Source: UBA7803 sp040219935 (lineage in GTDB: Bacteria; Pseudomonadota; Gammaproteobacteria; Pseudomonadales; Azotimanducaceae). Taken from it: a stretch of DNA of 64,000 nucleotides. Shown piece by piece: positions 44,646-53,214 of this stretch (position 1 is the first letter of the stretch; every line of letters starts with the position of its first letter). The position numbers and the translations under genes were made by a program. The stretch lies in contig JAVJUA010000084.1 of NCBI GenBank assembly GCA_040219935.1, positions 124,001-188,000 on the forward strand, given 5' to 3'. The notes beneath the pieces were generated by a model, which saw only the letters and a program-made list of their open reading frames with translations, was not told where the DNA came from and searched no databases.

Positions 44646-44704
44646 ACGCGCCCTTCACGGGGCCACCTGCAGGCCCCTCCCGGGCGAGCTAGCGAGGATA
44701 CGCC

Positions 44705-46174
44705 GTGGCACTACCCAGCCTTGACGACTATTTCCCTGACTGGAAGGAGCGCGAGGCGCTCGCCGAGGCGATGATTCCCATCATCGGCCGCCTGTATCGC
44801 AGCAACGTGGTGACCTACTGCTACGGCCGCGCGCTCAACAATCAGAGCGTGCTGCAGATCATGAAGACCCACCGCTACGTGCGGCAGGTGGCCCAGAACG
44901 AGCTGTCGGAGTTCGAGAGCTACCCGATCATCGAGGCCCTGGCGCAATTGGATCTGGGGCCGTCCCACATCGACGTGGGCAAGCTGGCCACCCGCTTCAT
45001 GGAGGAGTCGGCCGGCAACGGCATCACCCCGCTCGAGTTCGTGACCCGTGAGTGCGGCGACGTGATCGGTCGCCATGTCCCGCCCATCGACAAGCCTCAG
45101 GACGTGGTGCTGTACGGCTTCGGCCGCATCGGCCGGTTGCTGGCGCGGCTGCTCATCGAGAAGACCGGCAGCGGCCAGCAGCTCAGGCTGCGGGCCATCG
45201 TCGTGCGCAAGGGCGGTGCCGATGATCTCGTGAAGCGCGCCAGCCTGCTGCGGCGCGACAGCGTGCACGGCAGCTTCCTCGGTACCATCCGGGTCGACGA
45301 GGAGAACTGCTGCATCATCGCCAACGGCAACGTCATCCGCGTGATCTATGCGGGCTCGCCGGCGGAGGTGGACTACGAGCAGTACGGCATCCACGACGCG
45401 GTGATCATCGACAACACCGGCGCCTGGCGGGACGAGGCGGGCCTGTCCCAGCACCTGAAGTCGAACGGTGCCGCCTGCGTCGTGCTCACGGCGCCCGGCA
45501 AGGGCAACATCAAGAACATCGTCGCCGGCATCAACTCCCACGCCGTTTCCAAGAGCGACCAGATCGTGGCGGCCGCCTCCTGCACCACCAATGCCATCGT
45601 GCCGGTGCTCAAGGCCATGAACGACGAGTTCGGCATCGTCCACGGCCACATGGAGACGGTGCACGCCTACACCAACGACCAGAACCTGATCGACAACTAT
45701 CACAAGAAGAACCGGCGCGGTCGGGCGGCGCCGCTGAATATGGTGATCACCGAGACCGGCGCGTCCTCTGCTGTCGTGAAGCTGCTGCCGGAGCTCGACG
45801 GCAAGCTCACCGGCAACGCCATCCGGGTGCCCACCCCCAACGTATCGCTGGCGATCCTCAACCTGACGCTGTCGCGCGACACCTCGGTCGAGGAGGTCAA
45901 CGAGTACATGCGCTACATGGCCCTGCACTCGCCGCTGCAGAGGCAGATCGACTACACGCTGTCGCCGGAGGTGGTGTCGTCCGACTTCGTCGGCAACCGC
46001 CACGCCTGCATCGTCGATGGCGGTGCGACCCTGGCCAACGGCAACCGGGTCGTGCTCTACGCCTGGTACGACAACGAGTTCGGCTATGCCTGTCAGGTGG
46101 TGCGCGTGGTGCAGAAGTGGGCGGGCATTGCCTACCCGCTGGTGCCGAAGGACGTGGTGCATCAGGGATTCTGA
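44705..46174 (+). CDS. Long-form glyceraldehyde-3-phosphate dehydrogenase
   Basis: A 489-residue protein, about 150 residues longer than classic GAPDH at its N terminus. The extension (residues 1-130, MALPSLDDYFPDWKEREALA) is helical. The NAD-binding VLYGFGRIGRLLARLL follows, then the catalytic Cys near residue 293 in AASCTTNAIVPV and the YDNEFGYACQVVRVV end. This form sits between mfd and nqr in Pseudomonas too (PA3001), and is thought to serve gluconeogenesis or NADPH formation. Start is GTG with GAGGA upstream. Confidence 0.9.
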   Translation: MALPSLDDYFPDWKEREALAEAMIPIIGRLYRSNVVTYCYGRALNNQSVLQIMKTHRYVRQVAQNELSEFESYPIIEALAQLDLGPSHIDVGKLATRFMEESAGNGITPLEFVTRECGDVIGRHVPPIDKPQDVVLYGFGRIGRLLARLLIEKTGSGQQLRLRAIVVRKGGADDLVKRASLLRRDSVHGSFLGTIRVDEENCCIIANGNVIRVIYAGSPAEVDYEQYGIHDAVIIDNTGAWRDEAGLSQHLKSNGAACVVLTAPGKGNIKNIVAGINSHAVSKSDQIVAAASCTTNAIVPVLKAMNDEFGIVHGHMETVHAYTNDQNLIDNYHKKNRRGRAAPLNMVITETGASSAVVKLLPELDGKLTGNAIRVPTPNVSLAILNLTLSRDTSVEEVNEYMRYMALHSPLQRQIDYTLSPEVVSSDFVGNRHACIVDGGATLANGNRVVLYAWYDNEFGYACQVVRVVQKWAGIAYPLVPKDVVHQGF

Positions 46175-46184
46175 TGCCGAGACG

Positions 46185-46214
46185 TTGGCATCGGCAGGCC
46201 GCGGCCTCTATAAT
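46185..46214 (+). promoter_or_regulatory. Predicted sigma-70 promoter of the nqr operon
   Basis: TTGGCA at 46185-46190, an 18-base spacer and a perfect TATAAT at 46209-46214. The transcript would have a leader of about 180 bases before nqrA. That leader contains a 7-pair hairpin (46334-46340/46346-46352) that lacks a U-tract. Confidence 0.65.
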
Positions 46215-46398
46215 TTGCGCGGCCCGCCGAGGCACCTAGAGCCATCACAATGGTAATGCCTCTACCCTTGCCGGCCGCATAGGGCAGGCAGATCTCCCAG
46301 TTGGGGCCGAATCTGGGTCAGGACAGTTTCCTTCATCGGGTTCGTCCCGATGAGCGTTGTTGCTAGACGGTGCCTTCCATGATGAAAAGTTGCCGCCC

Positions 46399-47742
46399 AT
46401 GATCAAGATCAGAAAGGGGCTCGACCTGCCCATTGCCGGACGGCCCGAGCCCGTCATCGAAGACGCGCCGGCGGTTCGGTCGGTGGCCGTCCTCGGTGAC
46501 GACTATCCGGGCATGAAGCCGACCATGCTGGTGGAAGAAGGCGATCGCGTGAAGCTCGGTCAGCCGCTGTTCACGGACAAGAAGAACGAGGGCGTCCAGT
46601 TCACCGCGCCGGGGGCAGGCGTGGTCGCCGGCATCCACCGAGGTGCCAAGCGCGCGTTGCTGTCGGTGACCATCGAGCTCGACGGCGACGCCGAAGAGAC
46701 CTTCGAGCGCTGCGATGAAGGCGCCCTCGACGGGTTGTCGCGCGATCGGGTGGTCGAGAACCTGGTGGCCAGCGGCCTCTGGCCGACGCTGCGCACGCGG
46801 CCCTACAGTCGGGTGCCCGCCATCGACGGCGTCCCGCACTCACTGTTCGTGACCGCCATCGACACCAACCCCCTGGCCGCGGAACCCCGGCTGATCATCG
46901 GTGAGCAGCAGGACGCGTTCCGATCCGGCCTGCGCGTGCTGGGTCATCTGACCGAGGGTCCGGTGTTCGTCTGCCAGTCCCCGGGCGAGGCGCTGCCGCT
47001 GCCGAGCGGCGGACAGTTCCGGGCGGAGACCTTTTCCGGTCCACACCCGGCCGGGTTGCCAGGCACCCACATCCACTTCCTCGACCCGGTGAGCGCCCAC
47101 AAGACCGTCTGGTTCATCGGCTACCAGGACGTCATCGACATCGGCCATCTGTTCCTCACCGGCACCTTGCGCCGCGAGCGCGTGGTGGCCCTCGGTGGGC
47201 CCGGCGTGAAGCAGCCGCGGCTGCTGCGCACCGTGGCCGGCGCCAACCTCACGGAGCTGACTGCCGGTCAGCTCCAGAGCGGCGAGCAGCGGATCGTTTC
47301 CGGCTCGGTGCTGGCAGGCCGCACCGCTGAGGCGCCGGTCGACTATCTCGGCCGCTATCACCAGCAGGTGTCGGTGCTTCCGGAAGACCACGAGCGTCGT
47401 CTGTTCGGGTACCTGACGCCGGGTCCGGACCGGCACTCGGTGCTGCCGATCTACCTGTCGAGCTGGCTCGGCCGCAAGGCGCTGCGGTTTACCACCACCT
47501 CGAACGGCAGCCCGCGCGGCATGGTGCCGGTGGGCACCTACGAGCGGGTGATGCCGCTGGACATTCTGCCGACCCAGCTGCTTCGCGCTCTGCTTGTCAA
47601 GGATCTGGACAACGCTATCAGTCTGGGCTGCCTCGAGCTCGACGAGGACGACGTCGGCCTGCTCACCTATGCATGTCCCGCCAAGTACGAGTACGGCCCG
47701 GTGCTGCGGGACGTGCTGACGCAGATCGAGAAGGAAGGTTGA
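46399..47742 (+). CDS. nqrA: Na+-translocating NADH:quinone reductase subunit A
   Basis: A 447-residue peripheral subunit starting MIKIRKGLDLPIAGRPEPVI, the strongly conserved NqrA opening, with EGDRVKLGQPLFTDKKNEGV following. It faces the cytoplasm and contributes to the quinone site. First of six nqr genes, all on the plus strand and closely packed. The ATG at 46399 is chosen on the conserved N terminus; an ATG 14 codons upstream is not. Confidence 0.96.
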   Translation: MIKIRKGLDLPIAGRPEPVIEDAPAVRSVAVLGDDYPGMKPTMLVEEGDRVKLGQPLFTDKKNEGVQFTAPGAGVVAGIHRGAKRALLSVTIELDGDAEETFERCDEGALDGLSRDRVVENLVASGLWPTLRTRPYSRVPAIDGVPHSLFVTAIDTNPLAAEPRLIIGEQQDAFRSGLRVLGHLTEGPVFVCQSPGEALPLPSGGQFRAETFSGPHPAGLPGTHIHFLDPVSAHKTVWFIGYQDVIDIGHLFLTGTLRRERVVALGGPGVKQPRLLRTVAGANLTELTAGQLQSGEQRIVSGSVLAGRTAEAPVDYLGRYHQQVSVLPEDHERRLFGYLTPGPDRHSVLPIYLSSWLGRKALRFTTTSNGSPRGMVPVGTYERVMPLDILPTQLLRALLVKDLDNAISLGCLELDEDDVGLLTYACPAKYEYGPVLRDVLTQIEKEG

Positions 47743-47743
47743 T

Positions 47744-48928
47744 ATGAGCCTGCGCTCGTTCATGGACCGCCTGGCCCCGCAGTTCGAGAAGGGCGGGCGC
47801 TTCGCTGCCCTCTATCCGGTCTACGAAGCCATCGACACCGCGCTGTACACGCCCGGTCATGTCACCGCCGGTGCGTCGCACGTGCGCGACGGGCTCGATC
47901 TCAAGCGGATCATGATCACGGTATGGAGCTGCGCCTGGATTCCGGCCCTGGTGGGCAGCTACGTGGTCGGCCAGCAGGCGTTGGGCGCCGTGCAGGAGAC
48001 CGGGGTTACCGGGCTGGACAACTGGCGCGGGTTCTTCGTCGGCCTGCTCTCCAGCTATGACCCCGGCAGCGTCTGGGACTGCCTGATATTCGGCCTGGCG
48101 CACTTTCTGCCCCTCTACATCGTCGTGTTCGCCTCGGGCATCGCCTTCGAGATCTGGTTTGCCTCGAAGCGCGGCCACGAGGTCAACGAGGGATTCTTCG
48201 TCACCAGCATCCTGTTCACCCTGACGCTGCCGGCCACGACGCCGTTGTGGATGGCGGCGGTGGGCATCATCTTCGGGGTGGTGATCGGCAAGGAGGTGTT
48301 CGGCGGCACCGGCAAGAACTTCCTCAACCCTGCGCTCACCGGCCGCGCCTTCCTGTACTTTGCGTATCCGGCGCAGATGTCGGGCGACGCCGTGTGGGTG
48401 GCTGTGGACGGCTACACACGCGCCACGGCGCTCGGCAACGCCGCCATCGGCGAGGCCTATGGGGTGGGCTGGCTGCAGGCATTCCTGGGCAGCATGGCCG
48501 GCTCTCTGGGTGAGACCTCCACGCTCGCCATCCTGGTGGCCGCGGCGATCCTGCTCGCCACCCGCATCGCCTCGTGGCGCATCATGCTCGGTTGTCTGAT
48601 CGGCCTGGTGGCGACGGCGCTGCTGTTCAACACCATCAGCTCTTCCAACCCCATGTTCGCCATGCCGTTCTGGTGGCACCTGGTGCTCGGCGGCTTCGCC
48701 TTCGGCGCGGTGTTCATGGCCACCGACCCGGTGTCCGCCGCCATGACCAACACCGGTCGGCTGGCCTACGGCATCCTGATCGGGTTCCTGTGCGTTCTGA
48801 TCCGGGTGGTCAATCCCGCCTTTCCGGAGGGGATGATGCTGGCCATCTTGTTCGGTAACCTGTTCGCGCCGCTCATCGATTACGTGGTGGTTCAACGCAA
48901 CGTCAAGCGAAGGCTGGCCCGTGCCTGA
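47744..48928 (+). CDS. nqrB: Na+-translocating NADH:quinone reductase subunit B
   Basis: A 394-residue membrane subunit with about ten spans. It starts two bases after nqrA. NqrB binds covalent FMN at a Thr in a Dxx(S/T)GAT motif and also riboflavin, and carries the Na+ path. Here the matching segment is DGYTRATALG with the candidate Thr at residue 228; Arg replaces the Gly of the usual motif. The TGA overlaps an in-frame GTG candidate start of nqrC. Confidence 0.95.
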   Translation: MSLRSFMDRLAPQFEKGGRFAALYPVYEAIDTALYTPGHVTAGASHVRDGLDLKRIMITVWSCAWIPALVGSYVVGQQALGAVQETGVTGLDNWRGFFVGLLSSYDPGSVWDCLIFGLAHFLPLYIVVFASGIAFEIWFASKRGHEVNEGFFVTSILFTLTLPATTPLWMAAVGIIFGVVIGKEVFGGTGKNFLNPALTGRAFLYFAYPAQMSGDAVWVAVDGYTRATALGNAAIGEAYGVGWLQAFLGSMAGSLGETSTLAILVAAAILLATRIASWRIMLGCLIGLVATALLFNTISSSNPMFAMPFWWHLVLGGFAFGAVFMATDPVSAAMTNTGRLAYGILIGFLCVLIRVVNPAFPEGMMLAILFGNLFAPLIDYVVVQRNVKRRLARA

Positions 48929-48956
48929 GGAGAAGCCTGTGCCTGAGGAGAAGAAG
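48921..48956. repeat. 18-base tandem duplication at the nqrC start
   Basis: Units 48921-48938 and 48939-48956 share the first 15 bases GTGCCTGAGGAGAAG. Each holds a GTG followed by GAGGAG. The first copy's GAGGAG is therefore a ribosome site six bases upstream of the second GTG. Confidence 0.9.
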
Positions 48957-49766
48957 GACAAGCCGAAGCAGTCGTTCGACAAGGAAAGCCTGCGCAACGT
49001 GCTGTTCGTGGCGATCTCGGTCTGTCTGGTCTGCTCGGTCGTCGTGTCGTCGGCGGCTGTGGTGCTGAAGCCGCGCCAGCTGCTGAACCAGGAGTACGAT
49101 CAGAAGCAGAACATCCTGCGCGCAGCGGGCATGCTGCCCCAGGGCAGCAACGTCGACGCGCAGGGCCGCAGCGTCGACGAGCTGTTCAGCCAGTTCGAGG
49201 TGCGCGCCGTTGATCTGCGCACCGGTGAGTTCACCGACGCCGTCGACCCCGACGGTTACGACCCGATCCGCGCCGCCAAGGATCCGTCGATGTCCACCAA
49301 CCTGACCGATGAGCAGGACATCGCCACCATCGGCCGGCGCGAGGACATCTCCGAGGTCTACATCCGCCGTGATCAGTCCGGCGAGATCGACAAGGTGGTG
49401 ATCCCCGTTCGCGGCTATGGCCTGTGGGGCACGCTGTTCGGCTACCTGGCCCTCGAGGGAGATCTGCAGACCGTGGCCGGACTCGGCTTCTACTCCCAGA
49501 AGGAGACGCCCGGCCTCGGCGGCGAGGTGGACAACCCGATGTGGAAGGCGCAGTGGCCCGGGGTGACCATCTACGACGACGGCGGCGACCCGGCCGTGCG
49601 CCTGGTCAAGAGCCGCTCGCCGGAAGGCAGCCCCCAGGCCGAACACGAGGTGGACGCTCTGTCCGGAGCCACCCTCACCACCAAGGGGGTGGAAAATCTG
49701 GTGCGGTTCTGGACCGGCGAGCTGGGCTTCGGCCCGTTCCTCAAGAATCTGAAGGCGACCGCGTAG
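48939..49766 (+). CDS. nqrC: Na+-translocating NADH:quinone reductase subunit C
   Basis: A 275-residue subunit with one N-terminal membrane span (VLFVAISVCLVCSVVVSSAA) and a periplasmic FMN-binding domain. The flavinylation motif is DALSGATLTTKG with FMN-carrying Thr245. GTG 48939 has GAGGAG six bases upstream; the alternative GTG at 48921 lies inside the nqrB end and would add MPEEKP. The two starts come from an 18-base duplication. Confidence 0.94.
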   Translation: MPEEKKDKPKQSFDKESLRNVLFVAISVCLVCSVVVSSAAVVLKPRQLLNQEYDQKQNILRAAGMLPQGSNVDAQGRSVDELFSQFEVRAVDLRTGEFTDAVDPDGYDPIRAAKDPSMSTNLTDEQDIATIGRREDISEVYIRRDQSGEIDKVVIPVRGYGLWGTLFGYLALEGDLQTVAGLGFYSQKETPGLGGEVDNPMWKAQWPGVTIYDDGGDPAVRLVKSRSPEGSPQAEHEVDALSGATLTTKGVENLVRFWTGELGFGPFLKNLKATA

Positions 49767-49793
49767 CGGCGCCCGGCGACAGGAATTAGAGAC

Positions 49794-50456
49794 ATGGCAA
49801 CGCCCAAAGAAGTCGTCATTGATCCGATCTTCAACAACAACCCCATCGCGCTGCAGGTGCTGGGCATCTGCTCGGCCCTGGCGGTGACGGTGAACATGGT
49901 CACCACGCTGGTGATGTGCATCGCCGTGATCTTCGTTACCACCATGTCGAACACGGCGGTGTCGCTGGTGCGCAACCGGGTGCCTTCCAGCATCCGCATC
50001 ATCGTGCAGATGACCATCATCGCCTCGCTGGTGATCGTGGTGGACCAGTTTCTGCAGGCGTATGCCTACGAGATCTCCAAGAGCCTGTCGGTGTTCGTCG
50101 GCCTGATCATCACCAACTGCATCGTCATGGGCCGGGCAGAGGCGTTCGCCATGCAGAACCCGCCGCTGCTGTCGGCGCTGGACGGCTTCGGTACGGCGCT
50201 CGGCTACTCGGTCATCCTGGTTGGGGTGGCCCTGATCCGGGAACCCCTGGGCTCCGGCACGCTGCTCGGCTACGAGCTGTTTCCCCGGGTCGCTGACGGC
50301 GGCTGGTACTACGCCAACGGCATGATGCTGTTGGCGCCCAGCGCGTTCTTCATCATCGGCCTGTTCATCTGGGCGATTCGCGCCTGGAAGCCCGAGCAGG
50401 TCGAGGCCGCGGAGTACGAGATCGCGCCCAATCTCCAGTACAAGGAGGCCATGTAG
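49794..50456 (+). CDS. nqrD: Na+-translocating NADH:quinone reductase subunit D
   Basis: A 220-residue subunit with six membrane spans. The two conserved intramembrane cysteines, C26 (LGICSALAV) and C109 (IITNCIVMGRAEAF), bind the iron centre shared with NqrE. The order within the operon and the length are standard. Its TAG overlaps the nqrE GTG by one base. Confidence 0.96.
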   Translation: MATPKEVVIDPIFNNNPIALQVLGICSALAVTVNMVTTLVMCIAVIFVTTMSNTAVSLVRNRVPSSIRIIVQMTIIASLVIVVDQFLQAYAYEISKSLSVFVGLIITNCIVMGRAEAFAMQNPPLLSALDGFGTALGYSVILVGVALIREPLGSGTLLGYELFPRVADGGWYYANGMMLLAPSAFFIIGLFIWAIRAWKPEQVEAAEYEIAPNLQYKEAM

Positions 50457-51067
50457 TGCTCGAGCAATACCTGGGCCTTTTCATCCGGGCCGTGTTCATC
50501 GAGAACATGGCCCTGACCTTCTTTCTCGGGATGTGCACGTTCATCGCCATCTCCAAGAAGATCTCCACCGCCGTCGGCCTCGGTGTGGCCGTGGTCGTGG
50601 TGCTGGCCATTACCGTTCCGGTCAACAACCTGATCCTGAATCACCTGCTCAAGGAGGGTGCGCTGGCCTGGGCCGGGTTCCCGAACGTGGACCTCACCTT
50701 CCTGGGGCTCCTGTCCTACATCGGCGTGATCGCGGCGATGGTGCAGATCCTGGAGATGTTCCTCGATCGCTTCGTGCCGTTCCTGTACAACGCGCTGGGC
50801 GTGTTCCTGCCACTGATCACGGTCAACTGCGCCATCCTCGGCGCCTCCCTGTTCATGGTCGAGCGCGACTACAGCTTTGCCGAAAGCACCGTGTTCGGCC
50901 TTGGGGCCGGCGTCGGCTGGGCCCTGGCCATCACCGCCCTGGCCGGCGTGCGCGAGAAGCTGAAGTACAGCGACGTGCCCCAGGGCCTGCGCGGGCTCGG
51001 CATCACCTTCATTTCGGTCGGCCTGATCAGCCTCTGCTTCATGTCATTCGGCGGTATCGACATCTGA
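50456..51067 (+). CDS. nqrE: Na+-translocating NADH:quinone reductase subunit E
   Basis: A 203-residue six-span subunit, homologous to NqrD in inverted topology. Iron-ligand cysteines are C27 (LGMCTFIAIS) and C125 (ITVNCAILGAS). The GTG start overlaps the nqrD stop by one base, with AGGAGG in the last nqrD codons as ribosome site. Confidence 0.96.
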   Translation: MLEQYLGLFIRAVFIENMALTFFLGMCTFIAISKKISTAVGLGVAVVVVLAITVPVNNLILNHLLKEGALAWAGFPNVDLTFLGLLSYIGVIAAMVQILEMFLDRFVPFLYNALGVFLPLITVNCAILGASLFMVERDYSFAESTVFGLGAGVGWALAITALAGVREKLKYSDVPQGLRGLGITFISVGLISLCFMSFGGIDI

Positions 51068-51076
51068 GGAGTCGTC

Positions 51077-52306
51077 ATGATTGACACCACCATCACCCTG
51101 GGCGTCGCCATGTTCACCGGAACGGTTCTGTTCCTGGTCATGGTGATCCTGGTCGCGCGTTCGCGGCTCGTGAGCAGCGGCGACGTGACCATCGAGATCA
51201 ACGACGACCCGTCCAAGGCGGTGGTGGTGCCGGCCGGTGGCAAGCTGCTCGGCACGCTCGCCAACAAGGGCATCTTCCTAGCCAGCGCCTGCGGCGGCGG
51301 CGGCACCTGCGCTCAGTGCCGCTGCCGGGTGCTGGAAGGCGGCGGCAGCATCCTGTCCACCGAGGAAACCCATTTCACCCGGGGCGAGATCCGCGAAAAC
51401 TGGCGTCTGTCCTGTCAGGTTGCGGTCAAGCAGGACATGAAGATCCAGATTCCCGAAGACGCCATCGGTGTCGAGCGTTGGGAATGCGAGGTGATCTCCA
51501 ACCCCAACGTGGCCACCTTCATCAAGGAGCTGAACCTCAAGCTGCCGGAAGGCGCCAACGTCGACTTCCGCGCCGGCGGCTACGTGCAGCTCGAGATTCC
51601 GCCGTATGAGATGGACTACAAGGAGATCGACGTCGATCCCGAGTATCACGGCGACTGGGACCGTTTCGACGTCTGGAAGCACCACAGCAAGGTGACGGAG
51701 CCGACGATTCGCGCCTACTCCATGGCCAACTATCCGGAAGAGAAGGGCATTCTCAAGTTCAACATCCGCATCGCCTCACCGCCGCCGGGCATGGACGTGC
51801 CGCCGGGCAAGATGTCGTCGTACGTCTTCAACCTGAAGCCGGGCGACAAGCTCACCGCGTTCGGCCCTTACGGCGACTTCTTCGTGAAGGACACGGATGC
51901 GGAGAAGATCTGGATCGGCGGCGGGGCCGGCATGGCGCCCCTGCGCTCGCAGATCTTCGATGAGCTCAAGCGCCGGGGGCGCACCACGCCCATGAGCTAC
52001 TGGTACGGCGCCCGGTCGCTGCGTGAGATGTTCTACACCGAGGAGTTCGACGAGCTGGCGAAGCAGTTCGACAACTTTCAATGGCACGTGGCGCTGTCCG
52101 ATCCGCTGCCCGAGGACGACTGGAAGGGCCACGTCGGCTTCATCCACAAGGTGGTCTTCGACCAGTACCTGAAGAATCACCCGGCGCCGGAGGACTGCGA
52201 GTACTATCTGTGCGGACCGCCGCCCATGGTGGCTGCGGTGCTGCAGATGCTGGAAGACCTTGGCGTCGAGCCCGAAAACATCCTTCTGGACGACTTCGGC
52301 GGCTGA
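51077..52306 (+). CDS. nqrF: Na+-translocating NADH:quinone reductase subunit F
   Basis: A 409-residue NADH-oxidising subunit. It has an N-terminal membrane helix, a 2Fe-2S domain with ligands C72, C78, C81 and C113 (ACGGGGTCAQCRC), an FAD domain (TIRAYSMANYP) and an NADH-binding domain (GGGAGMAPLRSQIFDEL). The last codons DDFGG and stop form the first of three tandem hairpin repeats. No nqrM gene, the small iron-delivery protein often found downstream, is present here. Confidence 0.97.
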   Translation: MIDTTITLGVAMFTGTVLFLVMVILVARSRLVSSGDVTIEINDDPSKAVVVPAGGKLLGTLANKGIFLASACGGGGTCAQCRCRVLEGGGSILSTEETHFTRGEIRENWRLSCQVAVKQDMKIQIPEDAIGVERWECEVISNPNVATFIKELNLKLPEGANVDFRAGGYVQLEIPPYEMDYKEIDVDPEYHGDWDRFDVWKHHSKVTEPTIRAYSMANYPEEKGILKFNIRIASPPPGMDVPPGKMSSYVFNLKPGDKLTAFGPYGDFFVKDTDAEKIWIGGGAGMAPLRSQIFDELKRRGRTTPMSYWYGARSLREMFYTEEFDELAKQFDNFQWHVALSDPLPEDDWKGHVGFIHKVVFDQYLKNHPAPEDCEYYLCGPPPMVAAVLQMLEDLGVEPENILLDDFGG

Positions 52307-52363
52307 GCCGCCGGCGATTTCGGCGGCTAGGCCGCCGGCGATTTCGGCGGCTGAGCCGCCGGC
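52292..52363 (+). terminator. Three tandem 24-base hairpin repeats after nqrF (possible terminator or mRNA-end stabiliser)
   Basis: Units 52292-52315, 52316-52339 and 52340-52363 are near-identical. Each contains GGCGGCTNAGCCGCC, a perfect 6-pair hairpin with a 3-base loop; the loop of unit 1 is the TGA stop of nqrF. There is no U-tract, so intrinsic termination is uncertain. The block lies between nqrF and the convergent lipoprotein gene. Confidence 0.6.
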
Positions 52364-52372
52364 CGGGCTCGC

Positions 52373-52999
52373 CTACTGCGCGTAGGCGAGCTGGTGGCGC
52401 AGGTGGGTCAGCTCTTCTTCCTTCACTGCCAGCTCGACGCGCAGGCCGTCCATGTCCCGCTCCAGGTGGGACTTTTCCTCGACCAGATCCTTGGCGGTGA
52501 GCAGCATGGCGGCTCGGTCTGCGGGCGTATGCTGCGGTTCCAGCATGGCGGCCGTGATCGCCGTCAGCTCACCCTTGATGTCGCGGATCCGGTGGTCATG
52601 AGAGGCCAGCAGCTCGCGCAGCCGGTGCACCTCGGTGCCGGCCAGGTACAGGCGCCGGCCATCCTGGTAGGCAGAGGTGAAGTCGCCCTGCAGGTGCGCC
52701 GGACAGACGTTGCCGTAGCCTGATCCGTTCTCGCCGACCCGGAAGCCGTTGGCGGGCTGACAGTACTGGGTCACGCCATCGCGCCAGCCGGCCAGATACG
52801 CCTCCCGATCCGGATGCACCCCGTGCTTGATGCACGCGTTCTGATGACGCATCAGGTTGCTCTGCTGCACGCCGGCTAGGCCGTCCCGGTAGCCCACGGT
52901 CTGCCAGTCGTCGGCCAGGCATTGGCTCTTGCTGAGGCTCGCGCAGCCGGCCAGCAGTGCCATGCCCGCCAGAGCAGCGCCGAACACGATTCGAGCCAT
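52373..52999 (-). CDS. DUF2799 lipoprotein
   Basis: A 208-residue protein with a lipoprotein signal (MARIVFGAALAGMALLAGC, lipobox LAGC). The body holds the DUF2799 pattern: LADDWQTVGYRDGLAG, REAYLAGWRDGVTQYC and FTSAYQDGRRLY, then a C-terminal coiled coil. Asn at +3 after the lipid Cys is absent (CAS), so it probably goes to the outer membrane. It converges on nqrF. Function unknown. Confidence 0.85.
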   Translation of the reverse strand: MARIVFGAALAGMALLAGCASLSKSQCLADDWQTVGYRDGLAGVQQSNLMRHQNACIKHGVHPDREAYLAGWRDGVTQYCQPANGFRVGENGSGYGNVCPAHLQGDFTSAYQDGRRLYLAGTEVHRLRELLASHDHRIRDIKGELTAITAAMLEPQHTPADRAAMLLTAKDLVEEKSHLERDMDGLRVELAVKEEELTHLRHQLAYAQ

Positions 53000-53214
53000 C
53001 GCAACCTCCGATTCCGGTCTGTATCGATCAGCGCCAGAGCATATGGGCGCCAACCTGAACGATTGCAGAATAGGCCTGGCCCTGGCCCGGAAACGTGGCC
53101 AGGGTCACAGATCGGGGCGAGCCTCTGGCGCCTCGCCCGGGCCGAGGATCCGTCGGCGGCTCGCCAGCTCGGTCCGCGAATCGCTATCATGCGCTTCGAT
53201 TCGGGAGGGATGTC

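Noticed and set aside
44711..46162. 483-codon open frame on the minus strand
   Set aside because: Antisense of the long-form GAPDH gene; His/Val-rich and without motifs.
46334..46352. Hairpin in the nqrA leader as a terminator
   Set aside because: The 7-pair stem has no following U-tract. It is better seen as leader structure, or chance.
52292..52363. Possible CRISPR array
   Set aside because: The 24-base units are directly adjacent with no spacers, and no cas gene is near.
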